This document shows positions 43,001 through 50,890 of a stretch of 64,000 bases of DNA, one piece after another (position 1 is the first letter of the stretch; every line of letters begins with the position of its first letter). The notes under the pieces were generated by a model. The model was given only the letters and a program-made list of their open reading frames with translations, did not search any database and was not told the DNA's origin. Origin of the DNA: Pycnococcus provasolii (Eukaryota; Chlorophyta; Pseudoscourfieldiophyceae; Pseudoscourfieldiales; Pycnococcaceae); assembly GCA_938743325.2 (NCBI GenBank), contig OW568877.1:434001-498000 (forward strand), given 5' to 3'. The position numbers and the translations under genes are program-made.

Positions 43001-44831
43001 CGGCGACGAACCTGTGTTCTACCGTGCGACTGCGAGCAAAACGTCGTCGTATCTGCAGACGATTGCCACGGCTGTGGACGAGGCAAGAATGTCCACAGGT
43101 TCATCAGCAGGTCGAATTGCCGATCGCTGGGCCGCACGCTTCGCACCACTGATCATTTTCACCGCGCTCGCCGCGCTGGCAGGTTGGATGATCCGTGCAC
43201 GTGTGACGTGCTCATCAGAGTCCACCTCGCACATGTGCAAGGCACCGGTGAGCTGGGCGCTTCACTTTGCCGTTGCGACGGTGGTGTCGGCGTGCCCTTG
43301 TGCTTTAGGCCTCGCATCTCCGAGCGCCGTCTCGGTTGGCGCTTGGGTTGCCGCGAAGCGCGGCATCTTCGTGAAAGGTGGAAGTGGACTTGAGGATGCC
43401 GCGAGTGTGAAGAAAGTGGTCTTCGACAAGACGGGAACGCTTACGACAGGCGAGTTGACGGTCGCGACGACAATGTGGCTCGCGAAGAAGAAGAGCAGCG
43501 CGGCGGCGGAGGAGGAGATGGTGGCGACGTCGTCGTCGTCGTCGTCGTCGTCATTCCAGCCATTCGCGCGTGAGGCGGATGCCTGGCATTTGGTGCATCT
43601 GGCGGAGGAGTCGAGCTCGCATCCCATTGCCATAGCACTCGCACGATACGCCGCAACCTTTCGTCCGAAGCTCGGAAGGGATACGTCGTTGTCAGCTAAC
43701 ACAGCAGAAGATGTCGCCGGCGGCGAGCAGCCTTACGTGCGCAACCTGCCTGGCCTGGGAACGTTTGTTCGTGTGAATGGATGGAGCGCGCTTGTTGGCA
43801 ATCGTTCTCTGATGCGCCGCGCGAATGTCGTCGTTCCATCGCTGGGCGAAGACGAGCTCGAAGAAGGATTCGGCGTGGCGGTGACAAGCGAGGATGCGGA
43901 GCGGAGAGCTGCTCTAGGTGTGGTCACGGCGAGCGACAGCGAAATGCTACCCTCGATGCCGTTGCATGCCACGACGCCGGGAACTCCTCAGCACGGCGTA
44001 CTTCCGGGGGCACATTGCACGCCCGTGTACGTGGCGATTGCACGCGCGACTTTGGAGACGAACACAACAACTTCGGTATCGCCGGAGGAGGAAGCTTGGT
44101 TCCGGTGGCTTCGAGATGCCGACGACGTTGGTGGTGGTTTTGGCGGCGGTGGTGCAGCTGCTGAGGGACATCATCATGACGACGTGAAAAAATCAAGCGT
44201 CGTTCCGCTGACCATTGCCTCGGTGGATGGCGAGTCGGCATTCAGCACATGCCTCGTGATCGGCATGACAGATGCGCTACGCGAGGAGAGTCATGCCGCG
44301 GTGGCAGCCTTATGTGACATGGGTATCGAAAGCTATCTGTGCACAGGAGACCAGATGGGTGCTGCTTTGCACGTCGCGCGGCTGGCAGGCATTGCACCTT
44401 CCCGCGTCGTGTACGGCGCATCGCCAACGCGCAAGGCTGAATTCCTGCGTGGTTTGGAGCGGTCAGCTCCCGTCGCTTTTGTTGGCGATGGGGTGAATGA
44501 CGCCATTGCCATAGCATCCGCCACGTTTGGGATCGCCGTAGGTGGCGCGACGGACATCGCGACGAGTGCCGCGCGGTGCGTGGTGACGTCGACAAACCTC
44601 ATGCACGTCCCCGAAGCTCTTCGCATTGCCCGGAAAACGATGGCACAGATTCGTTTCAACATAGCGGAGGCTGTGTTGTACAATTTAGCGGTCGTACCTC
44701 TGGCGGCGGGCGCATATTGGGATTTGCTCCACTGGAGTCTAAGCGCGACGGTTGGTGCAATTTTGATGAGCTGCTCGTCACTCTTGGTGATGGCGACAAG
44801 TCTGACCCTGCTATGGGTTTTGCGCTTTTAA
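40077..44831 (+). CDS. Copper-transporting P1B-type ATPase
   Basis: 1584 residues from the ATG at 40077. The long N-terminus has clear metal-binding HMA domains with GMECGSCAAW (~residue 350) and GMTCGSCVNA (~483). A third, diverged one has VCASCPPRIENAV (~582), and an N-terminal fold-like copy (~62-145) has lost its Cys pair. The membrane part follows, with the CPC metal site at residues 1073-1075 (ACPCALGLASPSA). Catalytic motifs include TGES (actuator), DKTGT with the phosphorylated Asp1117, the SHP motif in ESSSHPIAIAL, and GDGVNDA at ~1470. This is the Cu+-ATPase group of ATP7/RAN1/HMA5, pumping copper into the secretory lumen or out of the cell. It is longer than usual because of Ser/Asp/Glu linkers. 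Upstream ATG context was not decisive; another in-frame ATG lies 126 bp downstream. Confidence 0.92.
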   Translation: MAALPLATSPWPWGSVQPWAQQRSRSRRLHDNNEQSTILGTSMRARRKQFLRWWRREGGGGTKGSVIVTLRVYVDVVDDDDDKQAVIDSLRTHPHVREAAAAATSTTTASSSSQSYFDVVVDATAGVEPSALVASVRMALAQKRGVRMMTTTSDESDDTPSPPRQKEKETSSSSRIPRVQILPAFGAGSSGIEHGPRAASIVFTIESEDNINSSSRACACDGQNVISSIPESDVVATSGSHACVVVRETCECPACPNDSSSVHEKKKEKEGGASTNLFERVGRAISASVNQSSSSSQHQGKTVVAMKIGHGGSGGDDDDDDDSTNITMPLLPSPNDDEDDEVVTIRIRGMECGSCAAWMRDALQRVPGVEKVDISLSSGTAVVRTGHPRPSLEDLAESVYLAGYDLAREASQHFELHGGGAAHEKGWWSRLSSFGKSSSSRGMPVDGGNDEEAPPMPPPPAGNNQKPTTGSSSVLNFAVLGMTCGSCVNAVKNALIASHLPGFPLTTEDVALDSVSGNGRVVLTDASAFLAANGIAEMASAVSAAGYEAVNVEIEGDDGLDASAMSSKERIVVRLYVDGIVCASCPPRIENAVRRNLAKRGIVESSRDAAAIDTEDYVQIDDVRVDYVTSELLVHFRIHGNAAAVAAITDEEEEETKQGMSAVHRVDPQRSLEWQVATIVNNLGYGAYPWQRGGGRIGTAIRTTRNSEWVSNACYAVALAVVELAILLLQHRCEYEASQEEDARKHDEKFAAQDCVILSSHAQFLLATMQLLGPAGIFWFVRAWRAFRHGSANMATLVVLGAGTAYLYSVVVLFSTDWAWGKQMRHDLRHREPPASWHISHGMLMFDCAIFTVAIVTVGKCFEEYAKAESVDAASKLSKLLDGPATLLWQYRPSSTAAAAPSSVLEAALDATCVVDTSFVKPGDLIRAKAGERIVVDGIVVGIGTSAVDERVITGESVPRPVGMGSVVIGGAVNVGDEPVFYRATASKTSSYLQTIATAVDEARMSTGSSAGRIADRWAARFAPLIIFTALAALAGWMIRARVTCSSESTSHMCKAPVSWALHFAVATVVSACPCALGLASPSAVSVGAWVAAKRGIFVKGGSGLEDAASVKKVVFDKTGTLTTGELTVATTMWLAKKKSSAAAEEEMVATSSSSSSSSFQPFAREADAWHLVHLAEESSSHPIAIALARYAATFRPKLGRDTSLSANTAEDVAGGEQPYVRNLPGLGTFVRVNGWSALVGNRSLMRRANVVVPSLGEDELEEGFGVAVTSEDAERRAALGVVTASDSEMLPSMPLHATTPGTPQHGVLPGAHCTPVYVAIARATLETNTTTSVSPEEEAWFRWLRDADDVGGGFGGGGAAAEGHHHDDVKKSSVVPLTIASVDGESAFSTCLVIGMTDALREESHAAVAALCDMGIESYLCTGDQMGAALHVARLAGIAPSRVVYGASPTRKAEFLRGLERSAPVAFVGDGVNDAIAIASATFGIAVGGATDIATSAARCVVTSTNLMHVPEALRIARKTMAQIRFNIAEAVLYNLAVVPLAAGAYWDLLHWSLSATVGAILMSCSSLLVMATSLTLLWVLRF

Positions 44832-45199
44832 TAAAGCCATAAAGGTAGTTGTCAGCGCATAAGCGCACCACCACATTGTTGCGCATCGAGCTCGACGATC
44901 GATTCGAGCGAGTCACAAAGGCAGTCACAAAGGCAGGCTCAGAAAGAAAAGGCGCTCGAAAGATCCCGAACGATCGACGGGTCACGGGAGGAAACCGAAC
45001 CCACACCTGCCCATTGTAAAAAACTTTCCCCCGAGGCAGTGGGGGGGGGATCCACCCGTTGCACGGGTCCCCCCATTTTAGTAAAACTTTCGATTTTAGA
45101 TTGAGCTTTTGGATAGGGGATCGGTCGGGGATCTCTTGTCGGCGCCCCCCCCTCCACACACCTCTCCTGTGGGCGGAATATTCCCTGCAGCCCGCTACC
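44832..45199. other. Intergenic spacer with G/C runs
   Basis: About 370 bp between copper ATPase and P450. It includes GGGGGGG and CCCCCCC tracts that could pair (45043-45075, around CACCCGTTGCACGGGTCC). No gene is seen; it must contain the P450 promoter. Confidence 0.4.
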
Positions 45200-46990
45200 A
45201 TGGCGTCTTCTTCTTCTTCTTCTTCTTTGAGTGCTCGGCTGTGTCGGTCTTCCAGGTCCTCCTCCTCTCTCTTTCAAGCTCGTGGTTCTCGTCGTTCATC
45301 ATCATCGTTCTCTCAAGGTCTTCTTTGTAAGATGGATGTTCGATGTAAGGCTGTGGACCCATCAGCACCATCATCATCGTCATCATCATCAGACGTTGCG
45401 GCGGCGGCGGAGGACCCCCTTGATGGTGATGATGTGGACCTCGACGACCTCGTGTTCGCGGATGCTCTCACAGGCGTGTCCGACAAAGATGGTGCCGGTG
45501 CTACGATGGTCTCGCCAGACTGGCTCACGAGCCTGCAGCGCAACTGGGGAGGAAAGGCGGACCTGCCCGTCGCTGACGCAAAGGTGGACGACATCAATGA
45601 ACTGCTTGGAGGAGGACTCTTCCAACCGCTCTACAAGTGGATGCTCGAGTCGGGGCCCGTTTACCTCCTGCCCACCGGACCCGTCACGTCGTACGTCGTC
45701 GTCAGCGAGCCGAGCTGCGTCAAACACGTCCTGCGAAGCTACGGAACCAAGTACATCAAGGGAACCATCTCGGAGGCTGGCAAGTTCCTTTTCGGCGTCG
45801 GCGTCGCGCTCGCCGAAGGAGAGCCGTGGAAGGTGAGACGCAAGGCGATCGGACCTGCACTGCACCGCAAGTACGTTGAGGTGATGGTCAACCGCGTCTT
45901 CGGACCGTCCGCTATCAAGATGGTGGCGCAGCTTGAGGACAGCACACAATCGAACAAGCCTGTCGTAGACCTTGAGACCAAATACAGCCAGGTCACGTTG
46001 GACATCATTGGCAAGGCGGTGTTCAACTACGACTTTGACGCGCTCAACAAAGACTCGCCCGTCATTCAGGCGGTATACACGAGCCTCAAGGAGGTGGAGA
46101 CGCGCGCGACGGACCTGTTTCCCTTCTGGAAACTTCCCGAGGAACTGAACTACGTCATCTCGCCACGTCAGCGCAATGCGCAGGATTCCGTCAAGACGAT
46201 TCGAAACGTTACGGACGAGCTCATCGAAAAGTGCAAGGCGATCGTCGCGGAGGAGGAGGCGGTCGGAGGTGCGGAGGCGTGGGCAGAGCAGTACCTCAAT
46301 GATGCCGACCCGAGCGTGCTTCGATACTTCCTCGCCGCACGCGAGGAAGTGTCGGGTGAGCAGCTTCGCGACGACCTGCTGAGCCTGCTCGTTGCGGGCC
46401 ACGAGACGACCGCCTCCGTCCTGACGTGGGCAACGTACTGCCTCGCGAAGAACCCGGAGTCTCTTGCTACGCTACGCGAGGAGGTGGACCGCGTCGTCGG
46501 CGACAAGCCCGCGCCGACGTACGATGATCTCAGGTCGATGCCGTACTTGAATCGCGTGCTGTGCGAAACGATGCGCCTGTACCCGCAGCCGCCGGTGTAC
46601 ACGCGCCGCGCGATTGTTGACGATCAGCTGCCCACGGGCGAGAGCATACCAGCTGGGCAGGATATCCTCATCAGCATATACAATTTGCACCGCAGCCCAG
46701 ACGTCTGGGGACCGACGTCGAACGACTTCAACCCGTTGCGCTTCGGTCCACTGGACGAGCCGCCGCCAAACGAAACGAACACCGACTACAGGTATGTGCC
46801 GTTCAGCGGTGGGCCGCGCAAGTGTCCCGGCGACTCGTTCGCGATGATGGAGGCGATGGTCGTGCTTGCTGTTTTGGTGCGAAGCATCGACTTCGAGCTC
46901 ATCGACATTGACAAAATACGCATGACGTCGGGCGCGACGATCCACACCGCAGACGGGCTCAACGCGCGCGTGTCGATGCGACAGCAGTAA
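45200..46990 (+). CDS. CYP97: CYP97-family carotenoid hydroxylase (cytochrome P450)
   Basis: 596 residues from an ATG in strong context (ACCATGG). A Ser-rich transit peptide (~residues 1-50) is followed by a P450 of the CYP97 clade: DINELLGGGLFQPLYKWM, FGVGVALAEGEPWKVRRKA, the I-helix VAGHETTASVLTW, the ExxR in ETMRLYP, a PFSGGPRKCPGD heme loop with ligand Cys542, and a C-terminal MTSGATIHTADGL. CYP97 enzymes hydroxylate the beta or epsilon rings of carotenes to make zeaxanthin and lutein in plastids. I cannot split CYP97A from CYP97C safely without alignment. It is convergent with the Vta1 gene (26 bp between stops). Confidence 0.92.
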   Translation: MASSSSSSSLSARLCRSSRSSSSLFQARGSRRSSSSFSQGLLCKMDVRCKAVDPSAPSSSSSSSDVAAAAEDPLDGDDVDLDDLVFADALTGVSDKDGAGATMVSPDWLTSLQRNWGGKADLPVADAKVDDINELLGGGLFQPLYKWMLESGPVYLLPTGPVTSYVVVSEPSCVKHVLRSYGTKYIKGTISEAGKFLFGVGVALAEGEPWKVRRKAIGPALHRKYVEVMVNRVFGPSAIKMVAQLEDSTQSNKPVVDLETKYSQVTLDIIGKAVFNYDFDALNKDSPVIQAVYTSLKEVETRATDLFPFWKLPEELNYVISPRQRNAQDSVKTIRNVTDELIEKCKAIVAEEEAVGGAEAWAEQYLNDADPSVLRYFLAAREEVSGEQLRDDLLSLLVAGHETTASVLTWATYCLAKNPESLATLREEVDRVVGDKPAPTYDDLRSMPYLNRVLCETMRLYPQPPVYTRRAIVDDQLPTGESIPAGQDILISIYNLHRSPDVWGPTSNDFNPLRFGPLDEPPPNETNTDYRYVPFSGGPRKCPGDSFAMMEAMVVLAVLVRSIDFELIDIDKIRMTSGATIHTADGLNARVSMRQQ

Positions 46991-47016
46991 GGAACTCAAA
47001 TCTTTTGTTTTTCGTG

Positions 47017-47832
47017 TTACAGGAGCGCAATTGCCTGGCGCAGGTACTCCACCGCGTCGTCGATGGCGTCTAGTCCAATCGAACCCACCGCGTAACGCGC
47101 GAGCTTGTGTGCATCGCGCACGGCGTTGTTCGTGAGTTGCACCGGCGGCGGTGGTCCGGGTGCACGCGTAGGCTGCATCGGCGGTGCCGGCGTGACTGGT
47201 GTGCTCGGCGGTTGCTGCGGTGGGATATGTGGCTGAGGTGTCGCCGTCGGCTGAGGCGCCGGGGCGGGCGCGGCGATGGTGGGCGGTGGAAAAGCGGTGG
47301 CGGGCACGTCAGCTGGAGGAGGTGGAGGTGGCGGGAAACTCTCCCGCTCGGCGCTGCCTCCCTCCTCACCGTCGTTCGGCGGCGGCTCAGGCGCCCTTCC
47401 CTCCTTGATTGCCTTTGTGATTTCCGCACTCCTCCACAGCGCGTACTTTTTGGTCTCGCCCCACTTGTCTGGAAGCGTTTCTTCTCCAAAGTGGCTGCAT
47501 ATATCCATGAAGAGCTTCGCCGCGTAGTACGCCTGAGCAGTCTTCTTCGACGCCTTACCAGCTTTGTCTGCGCGGTCCGCGGACTTGAAAATCTTCATCG
47601 CGAATGTCTGGCAGTAGCGCGAATCCTCCTCTGAGGAGCCTGATAGTCCCGCGGTCGGCTTGTCCTTTTCGAGCTGCGACATGATCGCCCCGAGCAGGCC
47701 GTCGTCGCGGTCTTCTGCGCGCATGCCCTTCTCGAGCGCGTACAGGCGGCAGTAGTACGCGACTAAGTTCTCGCTGATAGCAGACATCTCCTCCGCACGC
47801 TGCAGGTACGGAACCAGCGCCGACGCCGACAT
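47017..47832 (-). CDS. VTA1: Vta1/LIP5 ESCRT cofactor
   Basis: 271 residues from the ATG at 47832. The N-terminal MIT-like helices include LVPYLQRAEEMSAISENLVAYYCRLYALEKGM, and KKTAQAYYAAKLFMDIC lies further on, both hallmarks of Vta1/LIP5. A Pro/Ala-rich linker separates them from a C-terminal helical VSL domain (AHKLARYAVGSIGLDAIDDAVEYLRQAIALL). That domain activates the Vps4 ATPase that recycles ESCRT-III at multivesicular bodies. Size is close to yeast and animal homologues. Confidence 0.9.
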   Translation of the reverse strand: MSASALVPYLQRAEEMSAISENLVAYYCRLYALEKGMRAEDRDDGLLGAIMSQLEKDKPTAGLSGSSEEDSRYCQTFAMKIFKSADRADKAGKASKKTAQAYYAAKLFMDICSHFGEETLPDKWGETKKYALWRSAEITKAIKEGRAPEPPPNDGEEGGSAERESFPPPPPPPADVPATAFPPPTIAAPAPAPQPTATPQPHIPPQQPPSTPVTPAPPMQPTRAPGPPPPVQLTNNAVRDAHKLARYAVGSIGLDAIDDAVEYLRQAIALL

Positions 47833-48097
47833 GACGAGAAGCTGCGAATGGCCTGCCAGAAGGGCGGGGGGGGGGGGGGGAGACCAAAAAATCGATACGA
47901 CGACAGCCAGGGCCAGTGCCCAGGGAGGGATCCCCTCTAGAACGCAAGCTCACACACTGTGATGACCAACCAATGGCGGGCCTTTAGGGAGTTTGTCCTG
48001 TCACCTGTCGTCAGTCTAAAGAAGAAAGAAAATAAGAAATAAAAATCATAACAGAATTTTTTAGTACCGTACAGTATATCCTTAGGAGTATGCAGTT
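47833..48097. other. Short intergenic with G run
   Basis: Contains a homopolymer of about 15 G near 47866 just upstream of the Vta1 start. Both flanking genes are on the minus strand, so this serves as promoter for Vta1 and 3' end for the glycosyltransferase gene. Confidence 0.4.
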
Positions 48098-50095
48098 TCA
48101 AAGCTGCGCCTTGTTCGCACGCGTCGGCAGCTGAGCCGCCTTGCAGATGCGCGCAAAGCTCATGCGCTTCGCCTCCGGGCTGTTCGCGCGACCGTGGTTG
48201 CGGTAAAAAGGCTTGTACATGTCCTCGATCGACGCAGAGTTGCGCTTCTCGGTCGCCTCGCGCATGCGGTACGCTGCAGGATTCGCGCGCGTTCCCGTCT
48301 TCGCCCAGTCGCCGACGTGGTACTCGAACGGAGGCTTGAACAATGCAACCTGACGGCCGGTGTACCACATGCGAACCGCGTACTCGAAGTCGAAGCCAAT
48401 GCCCGCCGCACCTCGGCAGCTAAAGTCGAGCTGAAACATGCCGCTCTCCAAGAAGACGGTGCGCTTCATCACGAAGGGACCCATGTTCACAAGCGTGACA
48501 AACATGAACGGTATGCCGGCATATCGGTAGCTCAGAGGACGCGGCGCACCACGCTGGCGGTGGCCATACTTCCCCGAGTCTGGGCCACCTTGGATTTGCC
48601 CCGAAAGTGCGCCGAGCAGAGCGAGCTTTGGGAACTTGTCAAACGCAGCGTACGCCTTGCGAATCCACAGCGTGCTCGCCGGCGGCCTGTCGTCATCCTG
48701 TAGGAGAACGACGTAGCGCGCGGATGCGAGCTTGACGAGGCGGTTGTACGCGCGTATCTCGTGTATGTTTCCAGAGTGCACGATCGAATACGATGCTGCG
48801 CCGCGCAGGCTTGCCTGCCACTGCTCATCCTCCGTGTTCGAGTCGTCGTTGATGAGAATCTGCGCACGAGGGTACTTCTTCAGCCGGCTTGCAATCGCGG
48901 CAATGTTTGGCGGGCGCTTGAAGTACTGCAGCGCGAACGCGACGTCGAATGCGCAGTCAGCCTCCGCATCAGACACGGCGTCGCGACGCTCGCGCGGCGG
49001 CGCGGATGCCACGTCATTTCCGCCGTCGCCACCACCGAGAATGACGACAGACTGTCCATTTGCCATGCGCACGAGACCTTTCTCCGCCACGTTGCGGTTT
49101 GCATTTGTGCGCAGCAGAACGACTCGCTCGAGAGCCTCGTCGCGGTACGATGGCGGCAGCGTCGCTCGCGCCTCTTCCATCGCCTCGTCGATGCTCACCG
49201 TTCCCGCGCCAATTCCGAGAGACACGAGCACCTCGAAGCCCGCAGGAGAAGATGCACTTTCGCGTGCGGCGTGCAGAAAAGCCTTGCGCAGCATGTCTCT
49301 GCTTGACGCGCGCGGCATGACGTACGACACGCTGGGAGAGTCGAGGTGCGCGCACGTCTCGTTCCCACACTTGCAGGGGAAGGCGCTGCGCGTTCGCTTC
49401 GCAGGCTGGTCGGCGTACGACTTAGGCACGCATCCACTCGACCCGCCCTTGGCGGGCGCAGAGTAAGAAGGCGTCGACGCCGGTTTCCTTGGCGTGGTCC
49501 GCGGCAAGGCTGGAGACGCCGCCTGCGTCGTCGCACGCGCCGCGGCAGCATTGGCTGCACTCGCGAGGTCCCAGGTGGCTGTTCGTTGTCTGGTTGCCTC
49601 CTCGAACGTGACGACTCGTTCTGACTCATCCTCCGCGTTCTCTGTCTCCGTCGTTTCGTCGCCCTCCTCCTGCTCCTCCTGCTCCTCCTGCTCCTCCTTC
49701 TCGTCTTGTCTGGTAGAAGGTTCTTCTTCTCGTGCGTTCGCCGATTCGTGCGTGCTCCCCTCCTGGTCGTCGCTGTCGTCGTCGTCGTGTTCGAATATGC
49801 TGTACGTCGCCTCTTTCAGTCGCGACACGGTGTAGTCGACTGTCGCCAGCGCTCGCGCGGACATGGCGGAAGCGTCGGCGGAAACGGTGGTCGCGAGCCA
49901 ACCTTTCGTGATGAGTAGGTTAGCTTGCACGTAGATGTACGGCAGTCCTAAGAGTACGACGGCAAGGAAGCTCATCATGAGGTATGTGGATTGTCGCGCG
50001 ACGGACTGCCTACCAGTGTGGCCACCACCACCACCACCAACACCACCACCACCACCACCACCACCACCGCCACCTGCAGAACTCCTCTCCGCCAT
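48098..50095 (-). CDS. Type II membrane glycosyltransferase (GT2-like)
   Basis: The ATG at 50095 gives 665 residues. A short Gly-rich cytosolic end (a CCA/ACC triplet run) precedes a signal anchor (YLMMSFLAVVLLGLPYIYV). A Glu-rich stem follows, then a GT-A fold. The fold has ILINDDSNTEDEQW, a VVLLQDDDRPP strand with a DxD-like metal site (~residues 466-468), and a late FSCRGAAGIGFDFEYAVRMW block. The family resembles GT2 enzymes acting in the Golgi, but donor and product are not identifiable. Cys pairs in the stem (CKCGNETC) may bind zinc or form disulfides. Confidence 0.65.
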   Translation of the reverse strand: MAERSSAGGGGGGGGGGGVGGGGGGHTGRQSVARQSTYLMMSFLAVVLLGLPYIYVQANLLITKGWLATTVSADASAMSARALATVDYTVSRLKEATYSIFEHDDDDSDDQEGSTHESANAREEEPSTRQDEKEEQEEQEEQEEGDETTETENAEDESERVVTFEEATRQRTATWDLASAANAAAARATTQAASPALPRTTPRKPASTPSYSAPAKGGSSGCVPKSYADQPAKRTRSAFPCKCGNETCAHLDSPSVSYVMPRASSRDMLRKAFLHAARESASSPAGFEVLVSLGIGAGTVSIDEAMEEARATLPPSYRDEALERVVLLRTNANRNVAEKGLVRMANGQSVVILGGGDGGNDVASAPPRERRDAVSDAEADCAFDVAFALQYFKRPPNIAAIASRLKKYPRAQILINDDSNTEDEQWQASLRGAASYSIVHSGNIHEIRAYNRLVKLASARYVVLLQDDDRPPASTLWIRKAYAAFDKFPKLALLGALSGQIQGGPDSGKYGHRQRGAPRPLSYRYAGIPFMFVTLVNMGPFVMKRTVFLESGMFQLDFSCRGAAGIGFDFEYAVRMWYTGRQVALFKPPFEYHVGDWAKTGTRANPAAYRMREATEKRNSASIEDMYKPFYRNHGRANSPEAKRMSFARICKAAQLPTRANKAQL

Positions 50096-50434
50096 GATGC
50101 AGGCTTGACCGGTTTGGTACGACAGATCTTCTGGGCAAGTTTGGGGAAAGGGAGTGTTATACCAAACGGGGAGGCGCCAAGGCAAAGGATTGGGATTCCC
50201 GTACAAGTGGGGATACACCATACAGTGGGTAAAATTTTTCCTTCCCCAGAGGGTTACCTTTAGGGTTTCTCGCCGCCCCAGACTCTGCTTCGCCGCCTGC
50301 AATCTCTCGCACACGCACACGCCTGCTTTCACGCCTGCTTTGTACCAACATTCTGCTTTGTCATTTTACTTTTCTGCTCTTGTTTTGTCAGCAGTTGCGG
50401 TCAGCTACTGTTCGTGCGTGTTAACGGTTTGTTT
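50096..50434. other. Divergent promoter region
   Basis: About 340 bp between the glycosyltransferase (minus) and RPB11 (plus). It has a GGGAAAGGG... and GGGGATACACC-rich stretch similar in flavour to the fold-back region near 2.6 kb. No ORF is supported. Confidence 0.4.
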
Positions 50435-50839
50435 ATGAACGCGCCAGACCGTTTTCTCAAGTTCGTGGTGCCCGACGGCGAAGCACGAACCTCCTTCATA
50501 CGTGACACGAAAATCGAAAGAGCGGGCACGTACAAAGTGCTCTGCGAAGACCACACGCTGGGGAACCTCCTGCGCATGCAACTGCACCGCAACCCGGAAG
50601 TGCTCTTTGCCGCGTACCAAGTGCCGCACCCGCTCGCGAACCACGTGCTCATACGCTTACAAACCACACGCAAGTCGTCGCCGACTGAGGCGCTCAAACA
50701 GGCGATCGAGGAAGTGCGCGGGGAAGTCGACGACCTCAAAAACCAATTCGTGAATCAAGTTATCAATATGCAGCAGATGGCGCAAGGTGAGGCAGGTGCT
50801 ATGGGACAAGGACAGATGAACTACGCCGGAGGATACTAG
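50435..50839 (+). CDS. RPB11: RNA polymerase II subunit RPB11
   Basis: 134 residues from the ATG at 50435 (MNAPDRFLKFVVPDGE). The conserved DHTLGNLLRMQLHRNPEVLFAAYQVPHPL block is the RPB11 dimerisation fold, followed by a helical end ending in Gln/Gly/Met repeats. RPB11 pairs with RPB3 as the alpha-like assembly core of Pol II. Only 51 bp separate its stop from the next gene on the same strand. Confidence 0.93.
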   Translation: MNAPDRFLKFVVPDGEARTSFIRDTKIERAGTYKVLCEDHTLGNLLRMQLHRNPEVLFAAYQVPHPLANHVLIRLQTTRKSSPTEALKQAIEEVRGEVDDLKNQFVNQVINMQQMAQGEAGAMGQGQMNYAGGY

Positions 50840-50890
50840 AGAGACATAGATATAGGAAAAAAGAAACAAACAAACAAAAGAGTGCAGAGA